DNA from: Eucommia ulmoides
Lineage: Eukaryota > Streptophyta > Magnoliopsida > Garryales > Eucommiaceae
Direction: 5' to 3'
Assembly (NCBI GenBank): GCA_016647705.1
Contig: CM028326.1
Location: 16,052,901 to 16,116,900 of the forward strand
Length of the DNA stretch: 64,000 nucleotides
Numbering within the stretch: the stretch's first letter is position 1; every line of letters starts with the position of its first letter. This document shows positions 1 to 11,579 of this stretch, in pieces. The notes beneath the pieces are model-generated. The model had not been told where the DNA came from, searched no databases, and was given only the letters and a program-made list of their open reading frames with translations. The translations under genes were made by a program, and so were the position numbers.

Positions 1-2
1 AG

Positions 3-452
3 CTGAAGAAAGTAACCGTGGAGAAGGCACAACTGACCGAGGAGAATGTAAAGCTGACCGAAAAGAAAACAACCATTGAATCCCGCTATGGCAGGCTTGA
101 GGCTGATCTCACCACCGTTAGGGAGAAAATGGATAGGATGCAAGAGGAGCACGATGTCTCCATTACAAGAGCTAAGAACGGTGTTGTAGAATAATGGAAG
201 AAATCTTCTATCTTTACCGACATTAAGATGCTTATTGTTGCCGAGATGGTAGAGAGTGGGCATAGGTACACGATTCGCAACCTATGTCGTCAATACCCAA
301 GTTTTCTAGCAGACAACATTGGTATGAACTACTCAGACGTTGAAGAAGGTATCGGCCCTGAGATGGGGAATGTCGCAGTTGAAGAAGGAAGTAGAGATGC
401 CGTGATGGTTGAAGTCAACACCAAGATGGGGGACACTGAAGCTGACCAATGA
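3..452 (+). pseudogene. Coiled-coil gag-like protein, C-terminal part, broken
   Basis: Reading from position 3 gives one frame to the TGA at 450-452 with a single internal stop, TAA at 192-194. The first 63 residues are heptad-like and charged (LTEENVKLTEK..., REKMDRMQEEHD), predicting a coiled coil. After the stop the frame continues with KMLIVAEMVESGHRYTIRNL and QYPSFLADNIG, then an acidic tail. This arrangement resembles the coiled-coil gag-like proteins encoded by non-autonomous plant retroelements, but I cannot name a family. The 5' part lies outside the window. It is likely a pseudogene because the frame is interrupted and the surroundings are transposon sequence. Confidence 0.45.
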
Positions 453-1873
453 AATGTTGAAACCGTGATGGGGGAAGTAAACGTCGACCTGGGCGAAACA
501 GATACCGTTCCAAGGAACCTTAAGGCTGGGGAGGATGAACCCCCCACCAGTAAAAGTGACATCGAACCGTGCCCTATCAGCCAGTAACCAATTTCAACTC
601 AACCTCTCAGTCCTGGACCAATCAAGAAATTTATTTATTTATTTTATATATATATATATATATATATACCTTTTTGGCACCCCAGCCCCTTGGTGAAAAG
701 GGCCTTTTGTAGTGGGCTTTGGGGCCTTAGGCCTGCAATGAATGTTGGATGAATGAACAAATATTTCCTCTTTATTTCTTCTTGGAGGATTTTGAACACT
801 TTGTGATTTTTTGCATGATCTTATTTACTGCCTTTGATTTTGTATTTGCATGCCTTCGAATTTTCATTTTTGTCTATCCTTGGAGATTTTGTACCCTTTG
901 GAGTTGAAACGGTTCATCTTCCCGATGGAGGAGTTTTGTTCCCATTCTTATCTCAGAAACACCGATATGGGGAGAGGCCTTAGAAAGTAGTAGGACATAG
1001 GGTTGGGTTCTTGCTAGGAGAATTACTTGAACTCATGTTGAAGATGGACCTAAGCCTTACTCGGTTATTTTTTGAGGACTTTTGGCATTTTCAACTATGA
1101 CACTCGCTTTTTGTCCTTGGCCCTTTATTTTAGTCAATTGGATATCCTTTTGTCATTCTTCTTGATCTCGACTGTACTATGCTCTGGGTGGACATTCCAC
1201 AATACTTGTGTATATTTTTCTTGAAAAAATTCAAGTCTCTGCCATTTGGTTTTACACCTCCTCTTGGACCAATAACCGAGAAGAAATCACGCTTCCCTTC
1301 TCGGACTTACATGCCGAGAAAAGATCATGCCACCATTTCTCAGGAAAGGCATTATTTCATGCTATTTCACTATATCCATAACCTCTCTGGCCCCCAAGCC
1401 TAACATCCGAGCAAAGCTCGGGTAGTAGGTTATAATCCTAGGAGTGGTACCTGTATCAAATCTGGCCCTTGCGGTCCCCAGGGGGTGACCTTAGGTCGAC
1501 CCCCTATGGCCAATTACAAATGTGATTTCCTTAGTGGGGTTTATCCTTAAGCCTTTTCAAGTTATCCCAAATTGTCCTTCCAGCGGCATCCTTCATTTGT
1601 GTCACCTGAGATTAGCTCGGTTGTCAGGGGTGAGATGCTCACCTGTAGGTCCCCAGACCCGATCGGTGTAATGCTATTGGAAGATGATAGCGATCAGTCC
1701 CTAAGCCAACACTACCGACCTGTGGAGAGAGTTTGGTTATATCCCTAACGTAGTGCATCGGGATGGGTTTCTTTATGGAGATTACCCTTGACGCGGAGCA
1801 TTGGGATATTGTGTATTTTTAACAAGTAGCTGGGGCTAGCATATGTTTGTCCGAGAAGGGACGGAGGGCTGCA
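453..1873. other. Non-coding tail of the left-edge element
   Basis: No gene is supported here. The stretch holds a (TA)n run at about 648-668 and pyrimidine-rich sequence with repeated CTCGG/CCGAG words (about 1270-1420). Short frames on both strands lack any recognisable domain. Confidence 0.4.
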
Positions 1874-2389
1874 CATGTCTTCAACCCACCTTCACTTTGA
1901 TTTGTCTAATCTGGTCTTGAGTCCGTGGAGAATTGTTCGGTTGGTAACTTCTACTTGTCCATTGGCTTGGGAATGCCCTGGAGATGCGAAGTGGGTCTAA
2001 ATCCCCAGCCTGGCACAGAATTCCATAAGGAGATCATTGTCGAATTACTTCCCGTTATGAGAGACGATGACCCTGGGTATTCCGAAGCGGCACACAATAT
2101 TTTCCCATACGAAATCTCTGATTCTTTCATTGGTGATTCGTGCAAGTATTTTAGCTTCTATCCATTTTGTGAAATACTCAATTATAACAACGAGGAATCT
2201 TCTCTGTCCGGTCCTTTGAGCAAATAGTCCAAGAAGCAATGCCCCACTGGGCAAAAGGCCAAGGACTTATCATGGGGACGAGGACAGTTGGAGGTAGTTG
2301 GGAATTGAAGGCAAACCTTTGATATTTATCACATTTTTTGACGAATTACATGCAATCTTTGCACATATTCGGCCAGAAATATCCATGTC
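1874..2389 (-). pseudogene. Tat integrase, second part
   Basis: Minus-strand reading from the copia insertion site gives HGYFWPN, then KKCDKYQRFAFNSQLPPT (the Cys pair of the HHCC zinc-binding domain), SPWPFAQWG, and after a frameshift near 2254 FLVVIIEYFTKWIEAK with the catalytic core. Next comes CRFGIPRVIVSHNGK, where the expected second catalytic Asp region reads SHNG, so a key position is changed. HSQANGQVEVTNRTILHGLK carries the final Glu. Stops after NGK and after LGI are both consistent with CAA/CAG to TAA/TAG changes. Similarity ends after WVEDM near 1879. The amino-terminal continuation is at 28860-29310. Confidence 0.8.
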
Positions 2390-4663
2390 TGTTGGTCCAG
2401 TGAGCTACCCAATAGAGGGTGAATTGAGTAGTATTAAAAAATATCAGAATATAACACTTCAAAAATCAAATAATTAATTTTATCGTAAAATTAATTATTA
2501 TCTTGTATAGCAGCGAATTATGTGTTATCAACTAGATGCACACCCAAAAAGCAAAATATAAACAATATAAATAATGCAGCACACAGAAATTTATATTAGT
2601 TCACTAAGCTACTTTTGGTTAATGCAGTCCCCCGAACTCTGCGAAGAGTCGCACCCACTAAACTCAAGATTCTTTTAAAGGTAGGAACCAAACCCTCACA
2701 ATGATTCTTTTTACAGACTCAGAATCAACATTTACAATTCTATTTTACAGGTTAAGGAATAACCTCTATCTTTTTACCAAGCGGAAGATTAACCTAATTC
2801 TATTACAGGGAGAATCACGACCTAATTATTTTTATACCTTAGACTCAAGAATTAAACCTCTCACAAACACGATCCAAATATCCTTTTACCCGGTAAGGAT
2901 TGAACCGTTACAATTCACTCAAATCAAGAAATAATTAACACCTAATCTTTTTATAATCTAGGCAAAGATTAAAACCTCAATCTCTTTACCAGAAGAGATT
3001 AAAACTAGCTACCCTTGATTAAACACACCCAGTAGTATCTGATCCGACACTCAACTCATCAATTAAAAACAATTGATAAGTGATTTTCCCACTCAGGGCT
3101 TCTACCACCCCAAATAAATTCAAACTCAATTAATGTCCTGATACTAGTGATAGAAAAGTGAGAATTTTCAAGCAGTTAAGCACGTAATCAAATTTTTTTA
3201 AGAAATTGTTTCAAAAATAATTTTCAATAAAAATCCGAAAAACAATTTCAAAGATCAAATTCTAAATAATAAATAATAGAATCAAGAAACAATTAATAGT
3301 AAGTAATTTGGAAACATCTCACCAGGATTCCACCGAAAAAATAATGATTCGAATATCAATGAAACTTCATATCGGTAGTAGCAATAATCCACAACAAAAG
3401 TTTCTCAAGAACAACTCTCAGAAAAGATCTCACAATGCACTCAATATGATTACTCTTAGAAAGCACGAAAGCTGAATAACTCAGAATAATTTGATTCTCT
3501 TGATTTCTGATTATTTTTCATGTCAAATCCGCAGGTCTATTTAAAGTCACTTGAAACAAACCCTATAACGACTAGTTCCCATAAATCATGACATTTAATT
3601 ACACCAATAAACCATCTATATCATAATGATTCATTCCTGATATAATTCATTTAAAATATCTCCTAAAATATTCAATTAAGTCCCTCAAACTTAATTAGAT
3701 AAAATTGAAAGAATTACATGCACCAAATTGAGAGATATCAAAAATATTTGAACCATATCTATAGGGATAATTAAATATTAATTAAATAAATCAAAACATA
3801 TCAAATTCCTAAGATATCTCACATATCTTAACCATAAAACGGCTAGTAATGGCTACTTTTTGAATAAAATCCAAAATTCCATACATCCTGAAACAGCTTC
3901 ATCTATCGACCAGCCAAGACCCATCAGTCGACCGCTCAATTCAGGATGTAGCCAAGCAAAAAATCTATCGTCCATCGGTTGACCTCCCATACTTCATCTA
4001 TCGACCGGATGATTCAAGATGTTTCACAAGTCGACCTATCTGTCGACTTAGAGATCCAGAGAATTCCTCTTTTAGCCATAGGTCGAACTACCTGTCGACC
4101 GAAGAATTCAGAGAGTTCATCCTCTAAGTACAGGTTGACTTAACTATCGACCGAATGATCCAGAGAGTTCACCTTATAACCACAGGTTGACTTACTTGCC
4201 GACCGAGCACTTCTGGAATACCTTTCCTTAATTCATTTTCATTCAATTTCTTCGACGTTTTCGCCCTTTTAACCGATTTCTTTTCTCAGTTAGCTCCACT
4301 AAATCTTAAATTCAATTTTAGTTAATTATCTTTATTTCTTTTTCAATTACACACAGAAGCAAATAATTTAAGTAATTAGGATCCTATAAAAACACACCTA
4401 ATTTTGAAAAATATTTGGTGTCGTGTATGATCCTAACCGGGATACATTAAGAGTTAGAATTTAACCTGAGTTGTTTTTCCTAAATTCTTCAATTTCTTCA
4501 AACTCTTAATCTTCCATCATCTTTGTCATCATCTTTAGTATTGTCACAATATCTTCATGATCATTTTCACCACTAGAACTAATAAACTGAAACACTCAAT
4601 AAAATCATTAGTTCCACCAAAAACATCAACATTTAATTATCCATCAAAATCTTTGGATCAACA
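2390..4663 (-). repeat. Sirevirus 3' LTR
   Basis: This LTR is 2274 bp on the left side of the minus-strand element. It pairs with 26539-28854 along its whole length, for example the blocks starting AGCTACCCA and ending GGATCAACA. On the minus strand it begins TGTTGATCC at 4663, directly after the polypurine tract. An array of GTCGACC/GGTCGAC palindromic words lies at 3896-4210, in the upstream half of the LTR in transcriptional sense. A TATA-like TTTAAATAG on the minus strand lies near 3538. The two LTRs differ mostly by transitions and small indels. Confidence 0.9.
3896..4210 (-). repeat. Array of GTCGAC palindromic words in the Sirevirus LTR
   Basis: About ten copies or half-copies of ATCGACC, GTCGACC and CTGTCGACCGA are spaced 20-50 bases apart, alternating with repeated CCAGAGAGTTC words. 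The counterpart in the other LTR is 28090-28410. The position is in U3, upstream of the TATA-like site. Clusters of palindromes upstream of the core promoter are described for maize Sireviruses; that this array has the same role is inference. Confidence 0.75.
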
Positions 4664-4935
4664 ATCTCCCCCTTTTTCATGATGACAATTAACTTTTATG
4701 TTTTCTTCGAAACAAAAATGTAACCACACTCCCCCTAAATCCGAGGACGGGTTCTTTGACTCGTTAAAGCAAAGTAATAAAAATATACAAAAATAATTTC
4801 AACAAAGAACAAATTTCAATATATAATAAACTCCCCCTTAAGATATTCAACAAAATAATTCAAGCTTCCCCTTAAGATCTTCGTTAAAATATCAACTAAT
4901 TCTCCCCCTTTATCATCTCAAAAAAAATATTGGGG
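4664..4935 (-). other. Polypurine tract and repeated PPT-like motifs of the Sirevirus
   Basis: The functional tract, read on the minus strand, is at 4664-4678 and touches the 3' LTR. Further GGGGGAG or GGGGAAG words lie at 4728-4738, 4831-4842, 4865-4875 and 4902-4912, and one at 5447-5456 inside the RNase H region. Multiple PPT-like motifs ahead of the 3' LTR are a known feature of Sireviruses. Confidence 0.75.
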
Positions 4936-4955
4936 AGGGGAACTACAAAGAAACA

Positions 4956-5454
4956 CTACTCTAGGCATACATCGTTATGCCTAGTCATATCCAAATCGCG
5001 AATAATTTTCACAAACTGATCTTCCGCTAATGGTTTGGTAAAAATATCAGCTAGCTGGTCGGAGGTATCAATATATTCAATAATAATGTCCATTTTCTGA
5101 ATGTGATCACGAATAAAGTGATGTTTAATCTCTATGTGCTTAGCTAATGAGTGTTGTGTAGGATTCTCACTTAGACAAATAGCACTTTTATTATCACAAT
5201 AAATCGGGATCTCCTCTATACAGATTCCAAAATCATTTAACTGTTGCTTAATATATAAAATTTGAGCACAACAGTTACCAACTGCCATATACTCAGCCTC
5301 AATAGTAGATAAGGCTATCGAATTATGTTTCTTGCTTAACCAAGAAACCAAAGCATGTCCTAACAAATGACATGACTCACTTGTGCTTTTTCGCTCAACT
5401 TTGCAACCGGCAAAATCAGCGTCGAAGTAACTTATTACTTTAAAATCACTCCCC
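4956..5454 (-). pseudogene. Sirevirus RNase H domain
   Basis: The frame reads YFDADFAGCKVERKST, then ALVSWLSKKHNSIALSTIEAEYMA, YCDNKSAICLSENPTQHSLAKHIEIKHHFIRD and ends DQLADIFTKPLA...CLE with a stop at 4956. The catalytic acidic residues of copia RNase H (D of FDAD, E of IEAEY, D of CDNK) are all present. The join to the reverse transcriptase is short: the canonical segment after the KRI..LKG motif is missing, so a small deletion lies near 5455. It acts, when intact, to degrade the RNA strand during reverse transcription. Confidence 0.85.
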
Positions 5455-6350
5455 CTATGATGCTATAATCCTAGGTCGGTCATCCCCTTTAAATATCATA
5501 AAAATTCGCTTAACCGCAGTCAAGTGCGATTCTTTAGGACAAGACTGAAATCTAGCACATAAACAAACACTATACATGATATCAGGTCTATTAGCAGTTA
5601 AGTATAATAGGCTACCAATCATACCTCGATACATTTTTTCGTTAACACTTTTGCCCGTATCATCTTTGTCTATCTTTGTAGCCGTTGCCATGGAAGTTTT
5701 ACATTCTTTAACACCATCCAAGCCATATTTCTTTAACAACTCCTTAGTGTATTTAGCTTAGTTTATGAATATCCCCTCTTTGGTTTAACCCAAGAAAAAA
5801 TCTCAGCTCCTCCATCATGCTCATTTCAAATTCGATTTGCATTATCTTAGAAAACTCTTGGCAAAGATCCTCATTAGTAGATCCAAAAATAATGTCATCA
5901 ACATAAACTTGTACTAATAGGATATCAGAGTCAGTTTGCTTAACAAATAGTATTATATCACAAATACCCCTTCGAAAAAAATTTTCGATCAAATATCAAC
6001 TACGTCTCTCATACCAAGCTCTAGGAGCTTGCTTGAACCCATACAAAGCCTTACGAAGTTTAAATACGTGATCAAAAAATTTATCACTTTCAAATCCTGG
6101 GGGCTGTTCCACATAAATTTTTTCTGCTAGGAAGCCATTTAGAAATGCACTCTTAATATCCATTTGATATAGCATAAAATTTTGTGAGCATGCAAAAGCG
6201 AGTAGCATTCTAATAGCTTCTAATCTAGCCACAGGAGCATAGGTTTCATCATAATCAATTCCTTCCTCTTGATTATAGCCTTGTGCTACTAATCTTGCTT
6301 TGTTTCTAATTGCCATACCAAACTCATCATTTTTATTTCAAAAAACCCAT
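5455..6350 (-). pseudogene. Sirevirus reverse transcriptase
   Basis: This continues the same frame as the upstream integrase to about 5753. KARLVAQGYNQEEGIDYDETYAPVARLEAIR, MDIKSAFLNGFLAEKIYVEQPPGFE and LRKALYGFKQAPRAWYE are textbook copia RT blocks. The catalytic YVDD occurs as VQVYVDDIIFGST. Stops fall at 5996 and near 6340. After FFLGL a frameshift of a few bases moves the frame to SKYTKELLKKYGL-like sequence at 5455-5740 (TKIDKDDTGKSV, YRGMIGSLLYLTANRPDIMYSVC). It is disabled by stops and the frameshift but recently coding. Confidence 0.85.
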
Positions 6351-8041
6351 TTAGTACCAATAACAAAATGAAAATCCATTCTCAGAACAAGGCACCATAC
6401 TTTGTTCTACTCAAATTGAACTAACTCATCTTGTATTGCGGAAATCCAAGATTTATCAGTTAACGCCTCATTTACATTTTTAGGCTCAATTTGAGATAAG
6501 AAAGCAAGATTAATTATAATTCTAATAGAGGAACGAGTACTTACACCTCTTTCGAAGTTACCGATAATTTCTTTTACCGAATGTCCCGGTACTGTCGTTA
6601 TAACCCGTGGTAACGTCGAATCCTCTTTCTTAGCCTCCTCCTCTTTTTGAGATTCCTTAGTTTTATTTTCACCTTGGTTTTGGTTATTTGAAATACCTGC
6701 ATCATCATCATCCAAAACCTTTCACGACAAAAATTGGTCAGCTTCCTCAAATACAATATGCATAGATTCTTCTACTACTAACGTACGTTTATTGTAAACT
6801 CTATAAGCTTTACTGTTAGTAGCATATCCAAGGAAAATCCCATAATCAGATTTAGCATCAAATTTACTTAGATTATCCTTTTCATTCAGAATAAAATATT
6901 TACACCCAAATACTTTAAAGTAGCAAATGTTAGGAGTGTTACCATTCCAGATTTCATATAGGGTTTTGTTAAACCCTCTACAAATTGATACCCGATTCAC
7001 CACATGGCAAGTTGTACTTAATGTTTTGGCCCAGAAGTAGGGTGGTAAGTGATTTCCATTAAGCATTGTTCTGGCAATTTCTTAAAGTGTCATGTTCTTC
7101 CTTTCCACTACACCATTTTGTTGTGGTGATCTTGGTATAGAAAAGTTATGAGCATAACCATGCTCATCACAGTAACTGATAACATCATCATTCTTAAACT
7201 CTCTTCCTCTATCACTACGAATATTAATAATAGAACATTACTTCTCATTTTGAACACGTTTACAAAATTTAGCAAATACATAAGCAACTTCACTTTTCTT
7301 AACAAGGAAAAATACACAGGTAAGTCTAGAATAATCATCAACTATTACGAAGGCATAAAACTTACAACTAAGACTAGCAACAAAATTTGGTCCAAATAAA
7401 TCAAGATGCAATAATTCAAGACATCTAGATGTGGACGTGTGCATCTTTGTCTTAAATGATGATTTAGACTGCTTACCTAATTGACATGCATCACATACTT
7501 TATCTTTTACAAATTGCAAATTAGGTAGGCCACGTACGAGACTCTTCTTAGATAATTTAGAAATTAGCTCCATACTAACATGCCCAAGCCTCCTATGCCA
7601 TAACCAATTATTTTCAGATAAAACATTCAAACAGGATAAATTTTGAGAAGTAAAATCATCAAATGAGCAGGTATAAACATTCTCAAAACATGATGCAACT
7701 AACAAGATACTACTATCATGACCATTCTTAATAATGCACTTATCATGATCAAATATCAAATTATAGCCTTTGTCACATAGTTGACTAATATTAAGCAAAT
7801 TATGTTTGAGTCTATCAACTAGTAACACATCTTTAATAATAGTTGTACCATTACCGATATTATCTCTACCAATAATTTTACCCTTTGAGTTGTCTCCAAA
7901 AGTCACATGACCTCCATCCTTAAGTGTCAAAGATGTGAATTTTGATTTATCTCCTATCATGTGTCGAGAACAACCGCTGTCTAGAGACCATTTGTCCTTA
8001 CTTATTGATGCTTTTAGAATAACCTGCAAGGAGCACCTCAA
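6351..8041 (-). pseudogene. Sirevirus protease and integrase
   Basis: One uninterrupted frame with several in-frame stops (near 7238, 7082, 6722 and 6407) runs from 8041. It begins with the protease motif WSLDSGCSRHM. The integrase zinc-binding region follows (WHRRLGHVSMELISKL, CDACQLGKQSKS), then the DDE core: LHLDLFGPN, VIVDDYSR, IRSDRGREFKN and PQQNGVVERKNMTL. The C-terminal linker is rich in Asp, Glu and Lys (KEEEAKKEDS). The domain order PR-IN-RT-RH is that of Ty1/copia. The protease start is separated from gag by the nested insertions at 8163-25069. Confidence 0.85.
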
Positions 8042-9387
8042 ATAGTTCTTAAGTGGTACCCAGTTTACATGGGTCCGATCTTGTTAGTCGGGACAATTTT
8101 AGTTTCTTTTGGAACCCAAACTTGTCTACATTTAGATATTTTAGTTAAACATTTACGAATAGTAGTAGCACGTAAATACGTCGCTACTTTCACCGCAAGT
8201 ATACGGGTCAAATTTTAGTATAGATGGGAAGAGTAAGAGTATTTTGTCCACAGGGATTGTTTGAGATTATTATCGATTTCTACGATTATCATAACCTAAT
8301 TTTATCTAGGCGCTAAAAATGTAATTTTTAATTAATAAATACTAATACTAAAATACTAATTAAACTATACTAATACTAATATGAGATGTTTAGGGAAACT
8401 ATTTCCTAGGGATTAACTTTTGTTTACAAAAACGTGTTTGGTCTCGTTTTAGTTTACGTTAATGGCGTTCGAACTATCTGACAATCTCAGTTCGTAAACT
8501 CACTCGCCACTTTTCTCAAGTGTAAGATGAGTGAATATGTGACTTCGCGTCTATGAAGAAGTCTCTCTCAATGTCTTAACGACACTATGTCACGTGAGTC
8601 TCTCCCCAACATCATTGATTGCACACTCTCCAACTCTCTCCCGGGTTATTAGATCGTCGCGTTGTATTTACCCTAATTCGAATACGGGGTTCCCTCTCCC
8701 GAGTGTCAAACCCCGTATTCTCTATATATCATTCTAAGCATATAAACAATACAAGAATGATAAACACAATTAAACATCGAAGAACAACTGCTAACGAAAC
8801 ACAAACTCAAACAAACAACGAATTCAAAAATTTATATTAATCCCTAAACAACCCATGTTTAGCCAATGGTCAAAACCATATATACAATGTAAAATGGATT
8901 AAACATTCTCAACAACTACCAAAAGTAAGAAAATAAATGAAAGACTTAGCCGATATCCAAAGATTTGGCACTAAAACCGTTAAACGATCATTTCATTCTT
9001 CTTCTTCTTCTTCTTCGGGTTGTGAGCTCTCCCTCAAAAATCTCTCAGACTCACCCTAAATATATTCTAAGGGGCTTAGGGGGTGATTAAAATCGGAAAA
9101 GATGAGGAGATGAAGGGTTTTATAGGGCTCAAAATATCCAAAAATATCTAATTTTGTGTGTAGAATGACTGATAGGTGTAAATTACCTATCTATTTTCAA
9201 ACCAAATTTGTTAGTTTTTTAGTACGTTTATTATGTTTTAATACATTTTAATTTATTTTTATTCTTTTTGTATTAAAACAGGTTCGTGGGGTGAAAAAGT
9301 ATGAAATCGGAGTGAAAACAATGAGATCGAACCAAAAACGGTCAAAGAATGGTGGAAAAAGAAGCTCGGAGGCAAAATTGTAAAACA

Positions 9388-9597
9388 AGCCCACTGCCGC
9401 AGCGTCCAGACCACCACCGCGGCGGTGAAGATGCTGAGAAAACACCAAACTTGTTGAACTTCCATGGTCGCGGCGCAAGATCCACCGTCACGGAGCAAAA
9501 GATGCAAGATGTTCTTCCTATTCCACTGCCACGGCGATCAACTAACCGACCTACCCATGGCCGCGGTGGTGATCCCACGGCCGCGGCAGTGGCCTCT
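9388..9597 (+). repeat. GC-rich palindrome cluster of family A LTR, CCGCGG-core variant
   Basis: Repeats of CCACCGCGGCGGTG, CATGGTCGCGGCG, CCATGGCCGCGG and CCACGGCCGCGG lie just upstream of the TATTTATA box. In other family A copies the same place holds CCGCCTAGGCGG-type palindromes. Confidence 0.7.
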
Positions 9598-10130
9598 GCA
9601 CAGTATTAGATATTTTGTCTATTTATACCCCTTTCCTCCCTTCTCATTCACTCTCTCCAGCTATTAAAGCCCTTAGGGCTTAGGTTAGGATATAGAAAGA
9701 GTATGGGGAGTGCTCAAACATATCTGAAGAAGAAGATCAATACGCGGAGAAGGAAAATCGTTCGGTAGACGATTTTAGCAGCTAATCTTCGAATATCGGC
9801 TAAGTTCATCCGTTTTTCCTTTTATTTCTTATCTTCTATGTATGTTTGAGCATGTTTAGCCTAATTTCAATTATATAAATGGCTATGGCCTTAGGCTAAA
9901 CGTGGATTATGTATGGGATGAATATTATTTATAAAAACGTAGTTTTGGTTGAAGTTGTATTTCTTGATGCTTGTTTTTCACTGTTTTGAGTGTGTTTATC
10001 ATATTATTTGTTTATTGTGCTTAGATTTATATATTGAGAATACGAGATTTAACAAATCCCGAATTCGGATTAGAATAAACAAACGCCACGATCCAATAAC
10101 CCAGTCGGGGTTAGGATTGTGGACAATCTA

Positions 10131-10560
10131 TGACGTTGGGGCGAGACTCACGCGACCTAGAGTTGTTAAGACATTGAGGGGGACTTCTTCATTGATTCAA
10201 ATTCACATATTCCCTCTTCTTACACTCGGGAGATGTGGCGAGGGAGTTTTAGAACTGAGATTTTCGATAGGGTAAACACAACGCACGAAATCTATTACGT
10301 TAGGGTGAGACTCACGTGATCTAGATTCGTTAAGACGTTGAGGGGGACATTTTTGTTGACACGAAGTCACATTATATCCCTCGTCTTACACTCGGGAAAG
10401 GTGGCAAATGAGTTTACGAACTAAAATTTTGTGTGCGATCAATGAGGTTGGGTCAAGACTCGCACAACCTAGGGTCGTTAATACGTTGAGGGAAATTTCT
10501 TCGTTAACACGAAGTTGCGTTACATCCCCTGTATTACACTTGGGAGAGGTGGTGGAGGAG
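10131..10560 (+). repeat. LTR-internal tandem unit, three copies
   Basis: Units beginning GACGTTGGGGCGAGACTCAC-like at 10131, 10297 and 10444 each contain GTTAAGACGTTGAGGGGGA, TTACACTCGGGAGA and GTGGCG...GAGTTT words. Units are about 150-200 bp. Other family A LTRs hold one or two copies. Confidence 0.75.
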
Positions 10561-10984
10561 TTTTAAATACCAAGATTATCAAATACGTTGAACACCATTA
10601 TTGTAAACTAAACGATGTCAAATGCATTTAAGTGAATAAAGTTAATACTTAGATAATCCATCCCATAACTATCTCGTATTAGTAATTAGTATAGTTAAAG
10701 TAGTATTTTTGTAACACCCCAATCGTAATACGTACGACATTTTAGTGGCATTTTAGAGAAATTGGGAAAGTCGGGGTGAAATTGGGTCAAATTGCAAATT
10801 AAGAAAAAATTATTTTAAACTTGAAATGAAAATTGTCATTTAATTTAAAAAAATTAAATGTTAGGGGTGAAATTACATATTTTAGAAACTTATAAAGGTT
10901 AATTTGGACTAAAATGAAGTTTCAAAGAGAATTAGGGGGAGAATGGAGTATTTGAACAAAGATATTTTCTATATATATATATAC

Positions 10985-11097
10985 GTATGTATGTAATAAT
11001 GCATGGGTATGGGTCAAACGTGCGACCAGCCGGAGGGGAGAGAGAGACAAGCAACGTGGCACGTTTGACCCATACCCATGCATTATTACATACATAC
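10985..11097. repeat. Foldback with 39-bp arms
   Basis: Arm 10985-11023 (starting GTATGTATGTAATAATGC) is the exact reverse complement of 11059-11097, with a 35-base loop containing the purine-rich GGAGGGGAGAGAGAGAC. Beyond the arms lie TA runs on both sides with only one further mismatch. The 3' LTR has one arm only (about 23088-23125). Confidence 0.92.
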
Positions 11098-11130
<33 letters not shown>

Positions 11131-11579
11131 AACATGGGAAATCACAAATGTTCTAGAGAAATCAAAGAGAGAGAGAGAAGAGAGAAAAAGAGAATCAGAG
11201 GAAGAAAACGTCAGAACGGTTGATCGCCGGATAAGGTAAAATTATTTCAACAAAAAAAGGGGTTTCAATGGTTATTTGTCATCTATTTTGGTGCAATATG
11301 TATGAATGTTGTCTGTTTATTTTGATTAAAGATTGGAGTGTATAAACCGGTTGGTGTGCTATGTTTTGCTGTTTTGGGTGTAGCAGGTATATGTGTGGGT
11401 TGTTGTATTGTGGTGTTTTATGTTGGTTTGAAGGGGTGTGGTTGGTCGAACGAACGATGGAATTGGTGTGACTAATCATGGAGGTGGAGTGGTGAATTTG
11501 GTGGTTGGAGCTGGTGACGAAAAAGGTGGAAAGGAAGGGTTGTTATATCAAGAGGAAGAAGGTCAGGGACGAAGGGAAT

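Larger units (their letters stand above)
1..1873 (+). mobile_element. End of an unidentified, probably non-autonomous LTR-type element
   Basis: The segment carries a broken plus-strand coiled-coil reading frame at its left edge (3-452), then about 1.4 kb of non-coding sequence. It stops at about 1873, where the minus-strand Tat integrase similarity of the next segment begins abruptly after residues WVEDM. The last bases read ...GGCTGCA, compatible with an LTR ending in CA. I infer that it is an element inserted in, or joined to, the Tat integrase, which would explain why no Tat 3' LTR is seen in the window. No primer-binding site or second LTR is visible, so both the class and the boundary are tentative. 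Confidence 0.35.

Noticed and set aside
9248..9667. Five overlapping frames of 67-86 codons on both strands
   Set aside because: They lie in a family A LTR and arise from the GC-rich palindromes, which are open in several frames.
9040..10700. Regularly spaced repeats suggestive of a CRISPR array
   Set aside because: The repeated words are LTR tandem units and palindromes of variable spacing in plant DNA; there are no uniform repeats with unique spacers and no cas genes.
10922..11223. Frames around the foldback (MYIYICMYV... and RETSNVARLTHTHALL)
   Set aside because: They are translations of the foldback arms and TA runs; the frame sharing between strands is due to the inverted repeat.
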